Source of the DNA: Candidatus Magnetominusculus dajiuhuensis
Lineage (GTDB): Bacteria; Nitrospirota; Thermodesulfovibrionia; Thermodesulfovibrionales; Magnetobacteriaceae
Assembly (NCBI GenBank): GCA_015233465.1
Contig: JADFXP010000001.1
Location: 15,186-79,185, forward strand
Length of the DNA stretch: 64,000 nucleotides
Reading direction: 5' to 3'
The first letter of the stretch is position 1. Each line of letters opens with the position of its first letter. Of this stretch, positions 27,307 to 35,611 are shown one piece after another. The notes under the pieces were generated by a model. The model made no database searches, had not been told where the DNA came from, and worked only from the letters and a program-made list of their open reading frames with translations. The translations under genes and the position numbers were made by a program.

Positions 27307-28092
27307 ATGGACGAAATATTTAGTAAAATACGTAAAAATCCCATTGATCCTATTAGATTAACAGAAAATGCCAGATTTAAGTTCAAATGCCATAAGGGTA
27401 TCGCCTGTTTTAATAAGTGCTGCGGCGACCTTGATATATTTCTTACCCCTTATGACATCATCAGAATGAAAAATAGATTTAATCAAACTTCAGGTCAATT
27501 TCTTCTTGAACATACAGAACAAGTGATTACTGAAAAAACCCTGCTTCCTATGATAAAACTTAAAATGGGCGAAGATAAACGCTGTAGATTTGTCAGCGCT
27601 GACGGCTGCACCATCTATAAAGATCGTCCCATATCTTGCAGATATTATCCAATGGGTGTTGGAACACTTGACAGCAAAGATACTACAAGTAAAGATGTTG
27701 AACGAGGAAATTTCTATTTTATGATTAAGGAAGACCATTGCATGGGTTTTAATGAAAATAGTGAACAAAATATCATGGAATGGAGAGTTGATCAGGAAAT
27801 AGCCGATTATGATGAAATAAATAAGGATTGGGTCAAACTTATTCTAAACAGAAAAATGTCTGGTTCAGAGGTTACTCCTGATGAAAAAAGCGTTCGGATG
27901 TTTTTTATCGGATGTTATGATATTGATTCCTTTAAGAATTTTGTCTTTGAAAGTAAGTTTCTCTCTCTATTTAAAGTGGAAAGCGAACTTATCGAAAGGA
28001 TGAAGACTGATGATGTTACTGCCCTTAAACTTGCCTTAAAATGGCTGTTATATGCCCTTTTTAGAGAACCGACCATGAATTTAAATAAATAA
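27307..28092 (+). CDS. YkgJ-family Cys-cluster protein
   Basis: A 261-aa protein with N-terminal FKCHKGIACFNKCCGD, then DKRCRF, GCTIYKDRPISCRYYP and a later HCMGF cysteine. This is the cysteine pattern of YkgJ-type zinc/iron-chelating proteins, though with spacing different from the copy at 4624. The reaction is unknown. Its stop codon directly abuts the bioB start, so it is the first gene of a YkgJ-bioB-mntP operon. A metal or cluster function in biotin synthesis is possible but unproven. Confidence 0.78.
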   Translation: MDEIFSKIRKNPIDPIRLTENARFKFKCHKGIACFNKCCGDLDIFLTPYDIIRMKNRFNQTSGQFLLEHTEQVITEKTLLPMIKLKMGEDKRCRFVSADGCTIYKDRPISCRYYPMGVGTLDSKDTTSKDVERGNFYFMIKEDHCMGFNENSEQNIMEWRVDQEIADYDEINKDWVKLILNRKMSGSEVTPDEKSVRMFFIGCYDIDSFKNFVFESKFLSLFKVESELIERMKTDDVTALKLALKWLLYALFREPTMNLNK

Positions 28093-29052
28093 ATGATCTC
28101 AACACTTGTAACTAATATTGTTCAAGGCGGTGTGATTTCACGAAGGGATATTTTAGGACTAAATATAAATGATTTACCAAATCCCTTTGAATTTTTTAAT
28201 GGTGCAAATATTATCAGGGAAAATTTTAGAGGGAATTTCATTGATTTATGTTCCATTGTTAATGCTAAATCAGGCGGATGTTCTGAAGACTGCGTTTACT
28301 GCGCACAATCAAGTATCAGTAAGGCTGACATTGAGCGTTATCCTCTAAAAGACAGCGATACTATCCTAAGATCAGCCATAGATGCTGCGAATAATGGAGC
28401 AAGAAGATTTTGTATTGTTACTGGTGGACGCAAGCCGACAGAGCGAGATTTAGATAGAATTGTAGAGATGATTCCTGAGATAAATAATCTTGGTCTTAAA
28501 TCTTGCGCAACGCTTGGGCTTTTAAATGGTGCAGAGTTTAAAAGGCTTAAAGATGCAGGGCTGCACAGATTTCATCATAATCTTGAGAGTTCAGAGCGGT
28601 TTTTCCCTAATGTCTGCACAACGCATAGTTATCAAGATAAGATAAAAACCATAATTGCTGCAAAAGAGGCTGGGCTTTCTGTTTGCTGCGGCGCTATATT
28701 TGGGATAGGCGAGACTTGGCAGGATAGGATAGATTTGGCATTTGCTTTAAGGGAAATTGGGGTGGATTCTATACCAATAAATTTTCTTACCCCGATTTCT
28801 GGGACAATCTTAGGAATGAGACAAACCCTTGATCCCCTTGAGGCATTAAAGGTGATTGCACTAAATAGATATATTCTGCCAAAAAACGAGATACGAGTAT
28901 GCGGCGGGAGGATGCAGACTTTAAATGATTTTAACGCATTTATTTTTATGGCTGGGGCTGATGGGTTATTAATCGGCAATTATCTAACGACTATTGGTCG
29001 TCTGCCAAAACATGATATAAGGTTTATTAAGCAGTTAGGATTTACATATTAG
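28093..29052 (+). CDS. bioB: Biotin synthase
   Basis: A radical SAM enzyme inserting sulfur into dethiobiotin. The 4Fe-4S motif is CSEDCVYC in SGGCSEDCVYCAQSS. The 2Fe-2S ligands match SCATLG, SVCCGAIFGIGET and the arginine in RVCGGRMQTL. At 319 aa it has family length. It starts immediately after the YkgJ-family stop and ends with TAG directly followed by the mntP ATG, so the three genes are translated as a unit. Confidence 0.95.
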   Translation: MISTLVTNIVQGGVISRRDILGLNINDLPNPFEFFNGANIIRENFRGNFIDLCSIVNAKSGGCSEDCVYCAQSSISKADIERYPLKDSDTILRSAIDAANNGARRFCIVTGGRKPTERDLDRIVEMIPEINNLGLKSCATLGLLNGAEFKRLKDAGLHRFHHNLESSERFFPNVCTTHSYQDKIKTIIAAKEAGLSVCCGAIFGIGETWQDRIDLAFALREIGVDSIPINFLTPISGTILGMRQTLDPLEALKVIALNRYILPKNEIRVCGGRMQTLNDFNAFIFMAGADGLLIGNYLTTIGRLPKHDIRFIKQLGFTY

Positions 29053-29604
29053 ATGGATATTATTACAATTTTATTGATTGCCATTGGGCTTTCTATGGAT
29101 GCCTTTGCAGTTTCTATTTCAAGCGGGATAATACTTAAACGCCCAACGATATATCATGCACTAAGGATTGGGGTATTTTTTGGCGGATTTCAGGCGGTAA
29201 TGCCGATTATTGGGTGGGTTTTGGGGCTTGGATTAAAGGGATTTATCAGCAGTCTGGCAAATTGGACTGCATTTGGACTTTTATTAATAATTGGTTTAAA
29301 GATGATTTATGAGGCACTGTATTCAAAAGATAAAGATGTTAAAACTGAACCTACAAGGTTTATAATACTATTGATGCTTGCAATAGCAACGAGTATTGAT
29401 GCCCTTGTTGTAGGGGTAGGGTTTGGATTATTAGTTACATCAATAGTTAAACCAGTAATTATAATTGGAATTGTAACCTTTATATTTTCGTTTATAGGTG
29501 TATTTATAGGTGAGAGATTAGGCGGATTATTTGGGAAAAAAGTAGAGATTTTAGGCGGGTTAATCTTAATAATAATAGGTATTAAGGTAATACTATCTTT
29601 TTAA
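29053..29604 (+). CDS. mntP: Manganese exporter MntP
   Basis: A 183-aa inner-membrane protein with six helices arranged as two related halves. Each half has the acidic motif: GLSMDAFAVSIS in helix 1 and ATSIDALVVGVGFG in helix 4. MntP exports Mn2+. The ATG directly follows the bioB stop. No yybP-ykoY-type leader is seen, because the gene is internal to an operon. Its TAA stop is the first bases of a modular repeat (TAATGGGTTC). Confidence 0.93.
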   Translation: MDIITILLIAIGLSMDAFAVSISSGIILKRPTIYHALRIGVFFGGFQAVMPIIGWVLGLGLKGFISSLANWTAFGLLLIIGLKMIYEALYSKDKDVKTEPTRFIILLMLAIATSIDALVVGVGFGLLVTSIVKPVIIIGIVTFIFSFIGVFIGERLGGLFGKKVEILGGLILIIIGIKVILSF

Positions 29605-29689
29605 TGGGTTCAAAGGGATGAGTCTCTTTGCGGGATTTTTAAGGGCAGGGGTCTAAGACCCCGTTATAAAAACCCTTAAAGGGTTATTT
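29602..29689. repeat. Modular palindromic repeat A, copy 8
   Basis: TAATGGGTTCAAAGGGATGAG, a GGGGTCTAAGACCCC hairpin and CCCTTAAAGGG. Its first three bases are the mntP stop codon. Confidence 0.78.
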
Positions 29690-29700
29690 AAAGATTTATA

Positions 29701-32694
29701 ATGAATTCCTATAGGATACTTATAGTAGAAGATGAGTTTATCATAGCTGAAAACATTCGTTTGATAGTGCGCAGTTTTGGACATACTACCATTGGAATAG
29801 TTGGAAGCGGTGCAGATGCTATAAAAAAAGCAAGGAATGACAGTCCAGATCTCGTATTAATGGATATTTCATTAGCTGGTAAATTAGATGGAATTCAAGC
29901 TGCTTCTGTAATATCGAATAAACTTTTTATCCCAGTAATATATTTGACCTCTATTTTAAATATCGAATTTCTTAACAGGGCTATAGCCACAAATCCATAT
30001 GGATACCTTTTAAAACCAGTTGTAGAAAGAGAATTGCAGGCTGCTATTGAAATAGCAATGCACAAATTTCATGTTGATCAGCAGCTATTAAAGGATAAAT
30101 CAGTTCTTGAAAAACTTAATCAAAAATTAGTCAAAAGAGATAATATTATCAATCGCCGCTTAAGGTTTGAAAGATGCCTTTCAAAGATCTCAAAAAACTT
30201 TGTCAATGTAATTAATATTGAAGATTCTATTAAATATGCCCTTAAAGAGATTGGATTACTCTGCGATGCAGATGGCTGCTATGTAGAATTATTAAAAGAT
30301 AGCAGCATCTATAAATGGAAAAAACATGGCATTGCTCCAATTAATATAGATATTTTCAAGATAAAAAACCAAGAATTTATGGAAAAATTTTATAATGGCG
30401 AGTATATATTTATTGAAAATATTGATGACCTGCTTAAAGATTCTATCCTAGAAATTAATATTTATAAAGATACAAGATTAGAAGCCTTTATTGCAATTCC
30501 TATTTATAAGCGTGGAGATTTAACATGTTTTTTGGGAATTGAGAATCCTAAATTAATAAGTAATAATAATTGGGAAGATATATCAATATTAGGGGTTATC
30601 TCAGAGATTATAGGAAATGCCTTATTAAGGGAAGATACTGTCAATGAGCTTAAGGACAGTGAGAATAAATATAAAACATTTGTAGAAAATATTCCTCAAA
30701 GGGTATTTCTTAAAGATAAAGATTTTGTATATATTTCTTGTAATAATAGTTTTGCTGATGATCTGGACATTTTACCTGATGAAATAGCTGGTAAGACAGA
30801 TTTTGATTTATTTTCAGAGAAATACGCAAAGAGATATAGGGATACTGACAAAAGAATTATGACTTCTGGACGAATTGAAAATATTGAAGGGCCTTATACA
30901 GTTAAAGGTAATGAATTAATAGTTGCTGCAACTAAGATACCAATTAAAAATGAATTTAATGAAGTTATAAGTATATTGACTATATTTTCAGATATAACTG
31001 AACAAAAAACCGCAGAACTGAAGATTCAGACTGCATTTGCTGAACTCGATTCAATAGTTAAAGAAAAAACAGCGAATCTATTATCTCTTAATAAACAACT
31101 GCAAAAAGAAGTTGTTATGAGGATTGAATCAGAAACCGCTTTGATAAAATCTGAAGCTCAATTAAGATATAATAATTCAGTGCTTTCAGCAACGCTTGAA
31201 GCAACAGTAAACGGGATACTTGTTGTAAATAATCAAAATGAAATTGTACTTTATAATAAGATATTTCTTCAGATGTGGGATATTTCGGATACTTTAATCA
31301 AATCAAGTAATCGTGATGATATTATAGCGGTTACAGCATTCCAAATGAAAGATCCAGATAACTATATTGACAAGATAAGATTATTTCGTGCTAATCCATC
31401 TTCTAAAGGGTTTCATATTGAATATCTAAATGACGGTCGTATATTTGAAATAATATCACAGCCGCAATACTTAGAAGGTCAGCCGATTGGAAGGGTTATT
31501 AGTTATACTGATATTACAGAAAAGGTTAATCTTGAGACACAGTTAAGACATTCGCAAAAGATGGAGGCTATTGGGACGTTGGCTGGAGGGATTGCCCATG
31601 ATTTTAATAATATGCTGACAGTTTTTAAGGCATATGCACATATGATTAATAAAAAAATAAGACAAGATCAAAGTGATCAACAGATTGCAGACCTTATAGT
31701 AATGGTTAATGATACAATACAAAAGGCAGTTGAACTTACAAAGGGACTTTTAACATACAGCAGAAAACAAATAACGAATTATTCTTCAATTAATCTAAAT
31801 GAAATAGTAATTGGCATAAATTATTTACTAAAACATCTAATTGGAGAAGATATTGAGATAAATTCAATACTTGCTAAAGATGAATTAATTATATCTGCCG
31901 ATAAAAATCAGATAGAGCAAGTAATTATGAATCTTGTTAATAATGCAAGAGACGCTATATTTGAAAGAAAGAATAAACAAGGTGGAGTAATTAATATTAA
32001 AACTATGATTAGCAAAGGTATACCAAAATATTTGAATGAATTTGCTGATGATGATAATTATATTCAGCTTTCGATAACTGACAATGGAATTGGGATAACA
32101 AAAGAAAATATTGAAAAGATATTTGATCCATTTTATACATCAAAGGAAGTTGGTAAAGGTACTGGGCTAGGACTTTCTATTGCTTATGGGATTATTACGC
32201 AGCATAACGGTTACATTGACGTTAAAAGTGATAATATTGGAACAACATTTGATATTTATCTGCCTAAGGCTCAAATAAATCAAAATATGAATATAATTGA
32301 TGATAAATTATCAATTCAGAGTAGAGGAGAAACCATTCTTTTAGGCGAGGATGATTTTATTGTAAGAAAGACTACAATGGAATGTCTAATTGATAGCGGC
32401 TATAAGGTTATTGAGGCTAAAAACGGAGGAGAAGTTTTAAATAAATTTATCCTTCATAAAGATGAAATTGATTTGGTAATCACAGATGTAGTAATGCCAG
32501 GTAAAAATATAAAGACAGTATATGATGAGATGATTGAGATAAGCCCTAAATTAAAATTATTATTTATCAGCGGATATACTTCAGATATAATTACTCAAAA
32601 AGGCGTGATAGATAATGGTATTAATTTTTTGTCTAAACCATATAATATAGATGATCTTCTAATGAGGGTTAGGGAGATAATTGATGGGAAATAG
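29701..32694 (+). CDS. REC-GAF-PAS-PAS-histidine kinase-REC hybrid protein
   Basis: A 997-aa soluble hybrid kinase. The N-terminal receiver has phosphoacceptor Asp55 (LVLMDISLAGKLDG). A GAF domain (about 155-310), two PAS domains (about 320-440 and 490-610), HisKA with His633 in LAGGIAHDFNNML, a HATPase (DNGIGI, GTGLGLSIAYGI) and a C-terminal receiver (LVITDVVMPG, KPYN) follow. The N-terminal receiver is of the MDISLAGxxDGIEAA type also found at 34283 and 37846, so these proteins are paralogous in part. It overlaps the NtrC-type gene, with which it forms a signalling pair. Confidence 0.92.
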   Translation: MNSYRILIVEDEFIIAENIRLIVRSFGHTTIGIVGSGADAIKKARNDSPDLVLMDISLAGKLDGIQAASVISNKLFIPVIYLTSILNIEFLNRAIATNPYGYLLKPVVERELQAAIEIAMHKFHVDQQLLKDKSVLEKLNQKLVKRDNIINRRLRFERCLSKISKNFVNVINIEDSIKYALKEIGLLCDADGCYVELLKDSSIYKWKKHGIAPINIDIFKIKNQEFMEKFYNGEYIFIENIDDLLKDSILEINIYKDTRLEAFIAIPIYKRGDLTCFLGIENPKLISNNNWEDISILGVISEIIGNALLREDTVNELKDSENKYKTFVENIPQRVFLKDKDFVYISCNNSFADDLDILPDEIAGKTDFDLFSEKYAKRYRDTDKRIMTSGRIENIEGPYTVKGNELIVAATKIPIKNEFNEVISILTIFSDITEQKTAELKIQTAFAELDSIVKEKTANLLSLNKQLQKEVVMRIESETALIKSEAQLRYNNSVLSATLEATVNGILVVNNQNEIVLYNKIFLQMWDISDTLIKSSNRDDIIAVTAFQMKDPDNYIDKIRLFRANPSSKGFHIEYLNDGRIFEIISQPQYLEGQPIGRVISYTDITEKVNLETQLRHSQKMEAIGTLAGGIAHDFNNMLTVFKAYAHMINKKIRQDQSDQQIADLIVMVNDTIQKAVELTKGLLTYSRKQITNYSSINLNEIVIGINYLLKHLIGEDIEINSILAKDELIISADKNQIEQVIMNLVNNARDAIFERKNKQGGVINIKTMISKGIPKYLNEFADDDNYIQLSITDNGIGITKENIEKIFDPFYTSKEVGKGTGLGLSIAYGIITQHNGYIDVKSDNIGTTFDIYLPKAQINQNMNIIDDKLSIQSRGETILLGEDDFIVRKTTMECLIDSGYKVIEAKNGGEVLNKFILHKDEIDLVITDVVMPGKNIKTVYDEMIEISPKLKLLFISGYTSDIITQKGVIDNGINFLSKPYNIDDLLMRVREIIDGK

Positions 32695-34054
32695 TAATTC
32701 TGATCGTGCTAATAACATCCTTATAATTGATGATGAGAGTCAGATTAGGATGAGTTTTAAGATGATTTTGGAAGAAGCAGGGTTTAAGGCAAGACTTGCT
32801 TCTAGCGGACGTGAGGGAATAAATATCTTAAAAAAAGAGAATATTTCTTCTGTTTTACTTGATCTAAAGATGCCGGAGATGGATGGACTTGAGACCCTTA
32901 AAGAGATCAAGTCAATGGTGCCAGATATTCCTGTAATCATGATAACTGCATTTGGTGATGTCAGTGATGCAGTAGAGGCAATAAAGGCTGGGGCTTATAA
33001 TTTCATAATCAAGCCTCCTGATTTTGATGAATTGATTATTTTTATAAAAAGGGCAGAGCAGCAGCATTTATTACAAAATAAATTGATGCTGTTAAATAGG
33101 ATTGTTGAGAGGAATTTTGAAGATGTTCTTGGCAGAAGCCCAGCAATTAAAAAGGTCATTGAGGATTTACAAATAATATCTAATACAAATATTTCTATTA
33201 TAATAATTGGCGAGACAGGCACTGGCAAGTCTTTTTTAGCGCGTTTAATTCACAAAAACAGCCTTAGACGAGATCACCCATTTATTGAAATGGATATCGG
33301 TTCACTTACAGAGTCATTGATAGAGAGTGAATTATTTGGTCACGTTAAGGGCTCTTTTACAGGGGCTGAATTAAACAAAAAAGGGTATCTTGAGTCTTCT
33401 AATACTGGGACTTTGTTTATTGATGAACTTCAAAATATGTCACTTAATGTGCAGAGTAAATTACTTGGTGTGCTTGAGAATAAAAATTTTACTCCTGTTG
33501 GTTCTAATAACCCAATAAAACTGGATATTAGATTTATAGCTGCAACCAATAAAAATATAACTGAAGCGGTTTCTGCTGGAAATTTTAGAGCAGATCTATT
33601 TTATCGTTTAAATGAATATATTATTAATATTCCTCCACTGCGGGATAGGAAGGAGGATTTAACATTTTTTATTGAGAAATTTATCGCTGAATACAGTAAT
33701 GAATTAAATAAATCCATCAAAGATATAAGTCAAGAAGCTATGGATATGCTATTACATAATCCGTGGAAGGGTAATATTAGGGAACTTAAAAACACCATCA
33801 GACGTATAGTATTATGCGTAAAGTCAAATACCATTAATTCTAACGATATATCAAATGTTGATAATGTTGATAATCATAGATTACCGCTAAATAATATGTC
33901 GCTTAAAGACTCCGTAATCCAGCATGAGATACAATGTATTACCAATGCTCTAAAAGTTACAAATGGCAATAAAACCCATGCTGCTTCAAAACTAAAGATT
34001 ACATATAGAGGACTTATTAAAAAAATAAATAGGCTTGGAATTTTAGATTATTAA
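32684..34054 (+). CDS. NtrC-family sigma-54-dependent response regulator
   Basis: A 456-aa regulator. The track of the frame permits a TTG at 32681, but ATG 32684 is the natural start; it overlaps the kinase gene by 11 bases. The receiver phosphoacceptor is Asp60 (VLLDLKMPEMDG). The AAA+ domain has GETGTGKS, the sigma-54 contact loop GSFTGA (family GAFTGA), LFIDELQNM and a second region RADLFYRLNEY. The C-terminus is a Fis-type helix-turn-helix (NKTHAASKLKITYRGLIKKI). Three copies of a palindrome and a sigma-54 promoter lie just downstream, so it probably drives the 34283 operon. Confidence 0.94.
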   Translation: MGNSNSDRANNILIIDDESQIRMSFKMILEEAGFKARLASSGREGINILKKENISSVLLDLKMPEMDGLETLKEIKSMVPDIPVIMITAFGDVSDAVEAIKAGAYNFIIKPPDFDELIIFIKRAEQQHLLQNKLMLLNRIVERNFEDVLGRSPAIKKVIEDLQIISNTNISIIIIGETGTGKSFLARLIHKNSLRRDHPFIEMDIGSLTESLIESELFGHVKGSFTGAELNKKGYLESSNTGTLFIDELQNMSLNVQSKLLGVLENKNFTPVGSNNPIKLDIRFIAATNKNITEAVSAGNFRADLFYRLNEYIINIPPLRDRKEDLTFFIEKFIAEYSNELNKSIKDISQEAMDMLLHNPWKGNIRELKNTIRRIVLCVKSNTINSNDISNVDNVDNHRLPLNNMSLKDSVIQHEIQCITNALKVTNGNKTHAASKLKITYRGLIKKINRLGILDY

Positions 34055-34065
34055 TTACTGAGAGC

Positions 34066-34169
34066 TATGAACTGATGTTCTTAACTATGAATTATTGTTC
34101 ATAGTCCTATAAAATGATTGCGCCACTTGTTTTTTCACTTATCTGCCTCGCTATGAACACATGTTCATA
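34066..34169 (+). promoter_or_regulatory. Three enhancer-like palindromes (upstream activator sites)
   Basis: TATGAAC-N4-GTTCATA occurs three times: 34066-34083 (one mismatch, GTTCTTA), 34086-34103 (one mismatch, TATGAAT) and 34152-34169 (perfect). The first two are spaced 20 bp, two helical turns, so they would lie on one face of the DNA. They lie 54-157 bp before the -24 element, the normal range for NtrC-type enhancers. Confidence 0.75.
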
Positions 34170-34222
34170 ACGTTAGACTTCTATCAAAGCCTGATTTCGT
34201 TGAATTTCCTACACCTTTTAAC

Positions 34223-34238
34223 TGGCATGTTTATTGAA
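34223..34238 (+). promoter_or_regulatory. Sigma-54 promoter (-24/-12)
   Basis: TGGCATG-TTTA-TTGAA, spaced exactly as the sigma-54 consensus TGGCACG-N4-TTGCW, with C to T in the -24 box and C to A in the -12 box. The next gene starts 44 bases downstream. Confidence 0.65.
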
Positions 34239-34282
34239 ATATGAATATATAGATATTTCTATTTAAAAAGAGGGATAAGGTT

Positions 34283-35578
34283 ATGTCTATTAAAAATATT
34301 AATTTAAATGAAGAAAAAGACACTAATGTACTATGTCTTCCGTCAAACGAAAATCATGTAAATGAAGTAAAGATTTTATTAGTAGAGGATGAATTTATTA
34401 TAGCAGACAGCATGAGGATGGCTCTGAAGTATAGAGGATATACAGTTACTAATATAGTAACAAATGGTAAAGATGCAATAGAACATGCTAAAACTGAAAA
34501 TCCTGATATAATTTTAATGGATATAATTTTACAAAATGGTATTAACGGTATTGAAGCTGCTATAAAGATACATGACCTTTATAATATTCCAATTATATAT
34601 ACAACCTCATATTATAATGAACAATTGTTTGAACGCGCAAAGATTGCCTCTCCATATGGGTATTTAATAAAGCCATGCTCAGATAAAGATTTAGAGAGAA
34701 CCATTGAGATAGCGTTAAATAAGCATAAGTTAGAAAAAAAACTGCAAGATTTAAATAAAGAGTTGAGTGATAGGGTTAATCAAGACTTAATAAAGATAAA
34801 GCAGATAGAACAATTACTTATCCAGCAGTCAAAGATGGCTGAAATGGGAGAGATGCTTAACTCAATCATTCATCAATGGGTTCAGCCATTAAATGCAATT
34901 AGTCTTATTGCACAAGATATTAAAGAGGCATTTAATTTTAATGAATTAAATGAAGTGTATCTAAATAAATCTCTGCTTCTTTTAAATCAACAGGTTAATT
35001 TCATGGTCAATACAATAGATGTATTTAGAGATTATTTTAAACCCAATAAGGAAAAAAAACCATTTGATATATGTAGTACGATAAAAGAGGTAATCAATCT
35101 TATTTCAAAACAACTTACTGCCTCACAGATTGAAATTCTATTTCAATGTGAAGTAAAAGAGGAAGATGCAAAAGAGCAATTATTTATAATAACAGGATTT
35201 CCAAATGAATTTAAGCAGGTGATATTAAATTTAATTAATAATGCCAAAGATGCAATCTTGAAAAAAAGACGCTCAGGATTTTTCAAAGATGAAGAAATTG
35301 GCTCAATTTGTATTGGTTTATCTAAAGAGATGATGGATGAATCAGAAATGGTAGTTATAAAAATAAAGGACAATGGCTGCGGAATAAAAGATGAATTGAG
35401 AGATAAGATATTTGACCCATTTGTAACTACAAAGGGTGAAACTGGCACTGGTATTGGACTATATATGTCAAAGGTCATAATTGAAGGACATCTTGACGGT
35501 AAAATATATGCAGCAGAGATTAAAGAAGGAACTATGTTTATCATTGAATTAAGACTTAGTAATTTAGGTGGAAACTGA
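34283..35578 (+). CDS. REC plus histidine kinase (HQW-type)
   Basis: A 431-aa soluble protein. The receiver (about 28-150, Asp80 in ILMDIILQNGINGIEAA) is followed by a coiled coil and a kinase core with phosphoacceptor His197 in SIIHQWVQPLNAI, an N-box NLINNAKDAI and DNGCGIKDE, TGTGIGLYM. The HQW(R/V)QPL form defines a subgroup of kinases that often lack a periplasmic sensor. A good ribosome site (GAGGGATAAGG) precedes the ATG. It is the first gene after the sigma-54 promoter. Confidence 0.92.
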   Translation: MSIKNINLNEEKDTNVLCLPSNENHVNEVKILLVEDEFIIADSMRMALKYRGYTVTNIVTNGKDAIEHAKTENPDIILMDIILQNGINGIEAAIKIHDLYNIPIIYTTSYYNEQLFERAKIASPYGYLIKPCSDKDLERTIEIALNKHKLEKKLQDLNKELSDRVNQDLIKIKQIEQLLIQQSKMAEMGEMLNSIIHQWVQPLNAISLIAQDIKEAFNFNELNEVYLNKSLLLLNQQVNFMVNTIDVFRDYFKPNKEKKPFDICSTIKEVINLISKQLTASQIEILFQCEVKEEDAKEQLFIITGFPNEFKQVILNLINNAKDAILKKRRSGFFKDEEIGSICIGLSKEMMDESEMVVIKIKDNGCGIKDELRDKIFDPFVTTKGETGTGIGLYMSKVIIEGHLDGKIYAAEIKEGTMFIIELRLSNLGGN

Positions 35579-35611
35579 AAAGTTTTCATTTATAAAATAG
35601 AGGGATTAATT

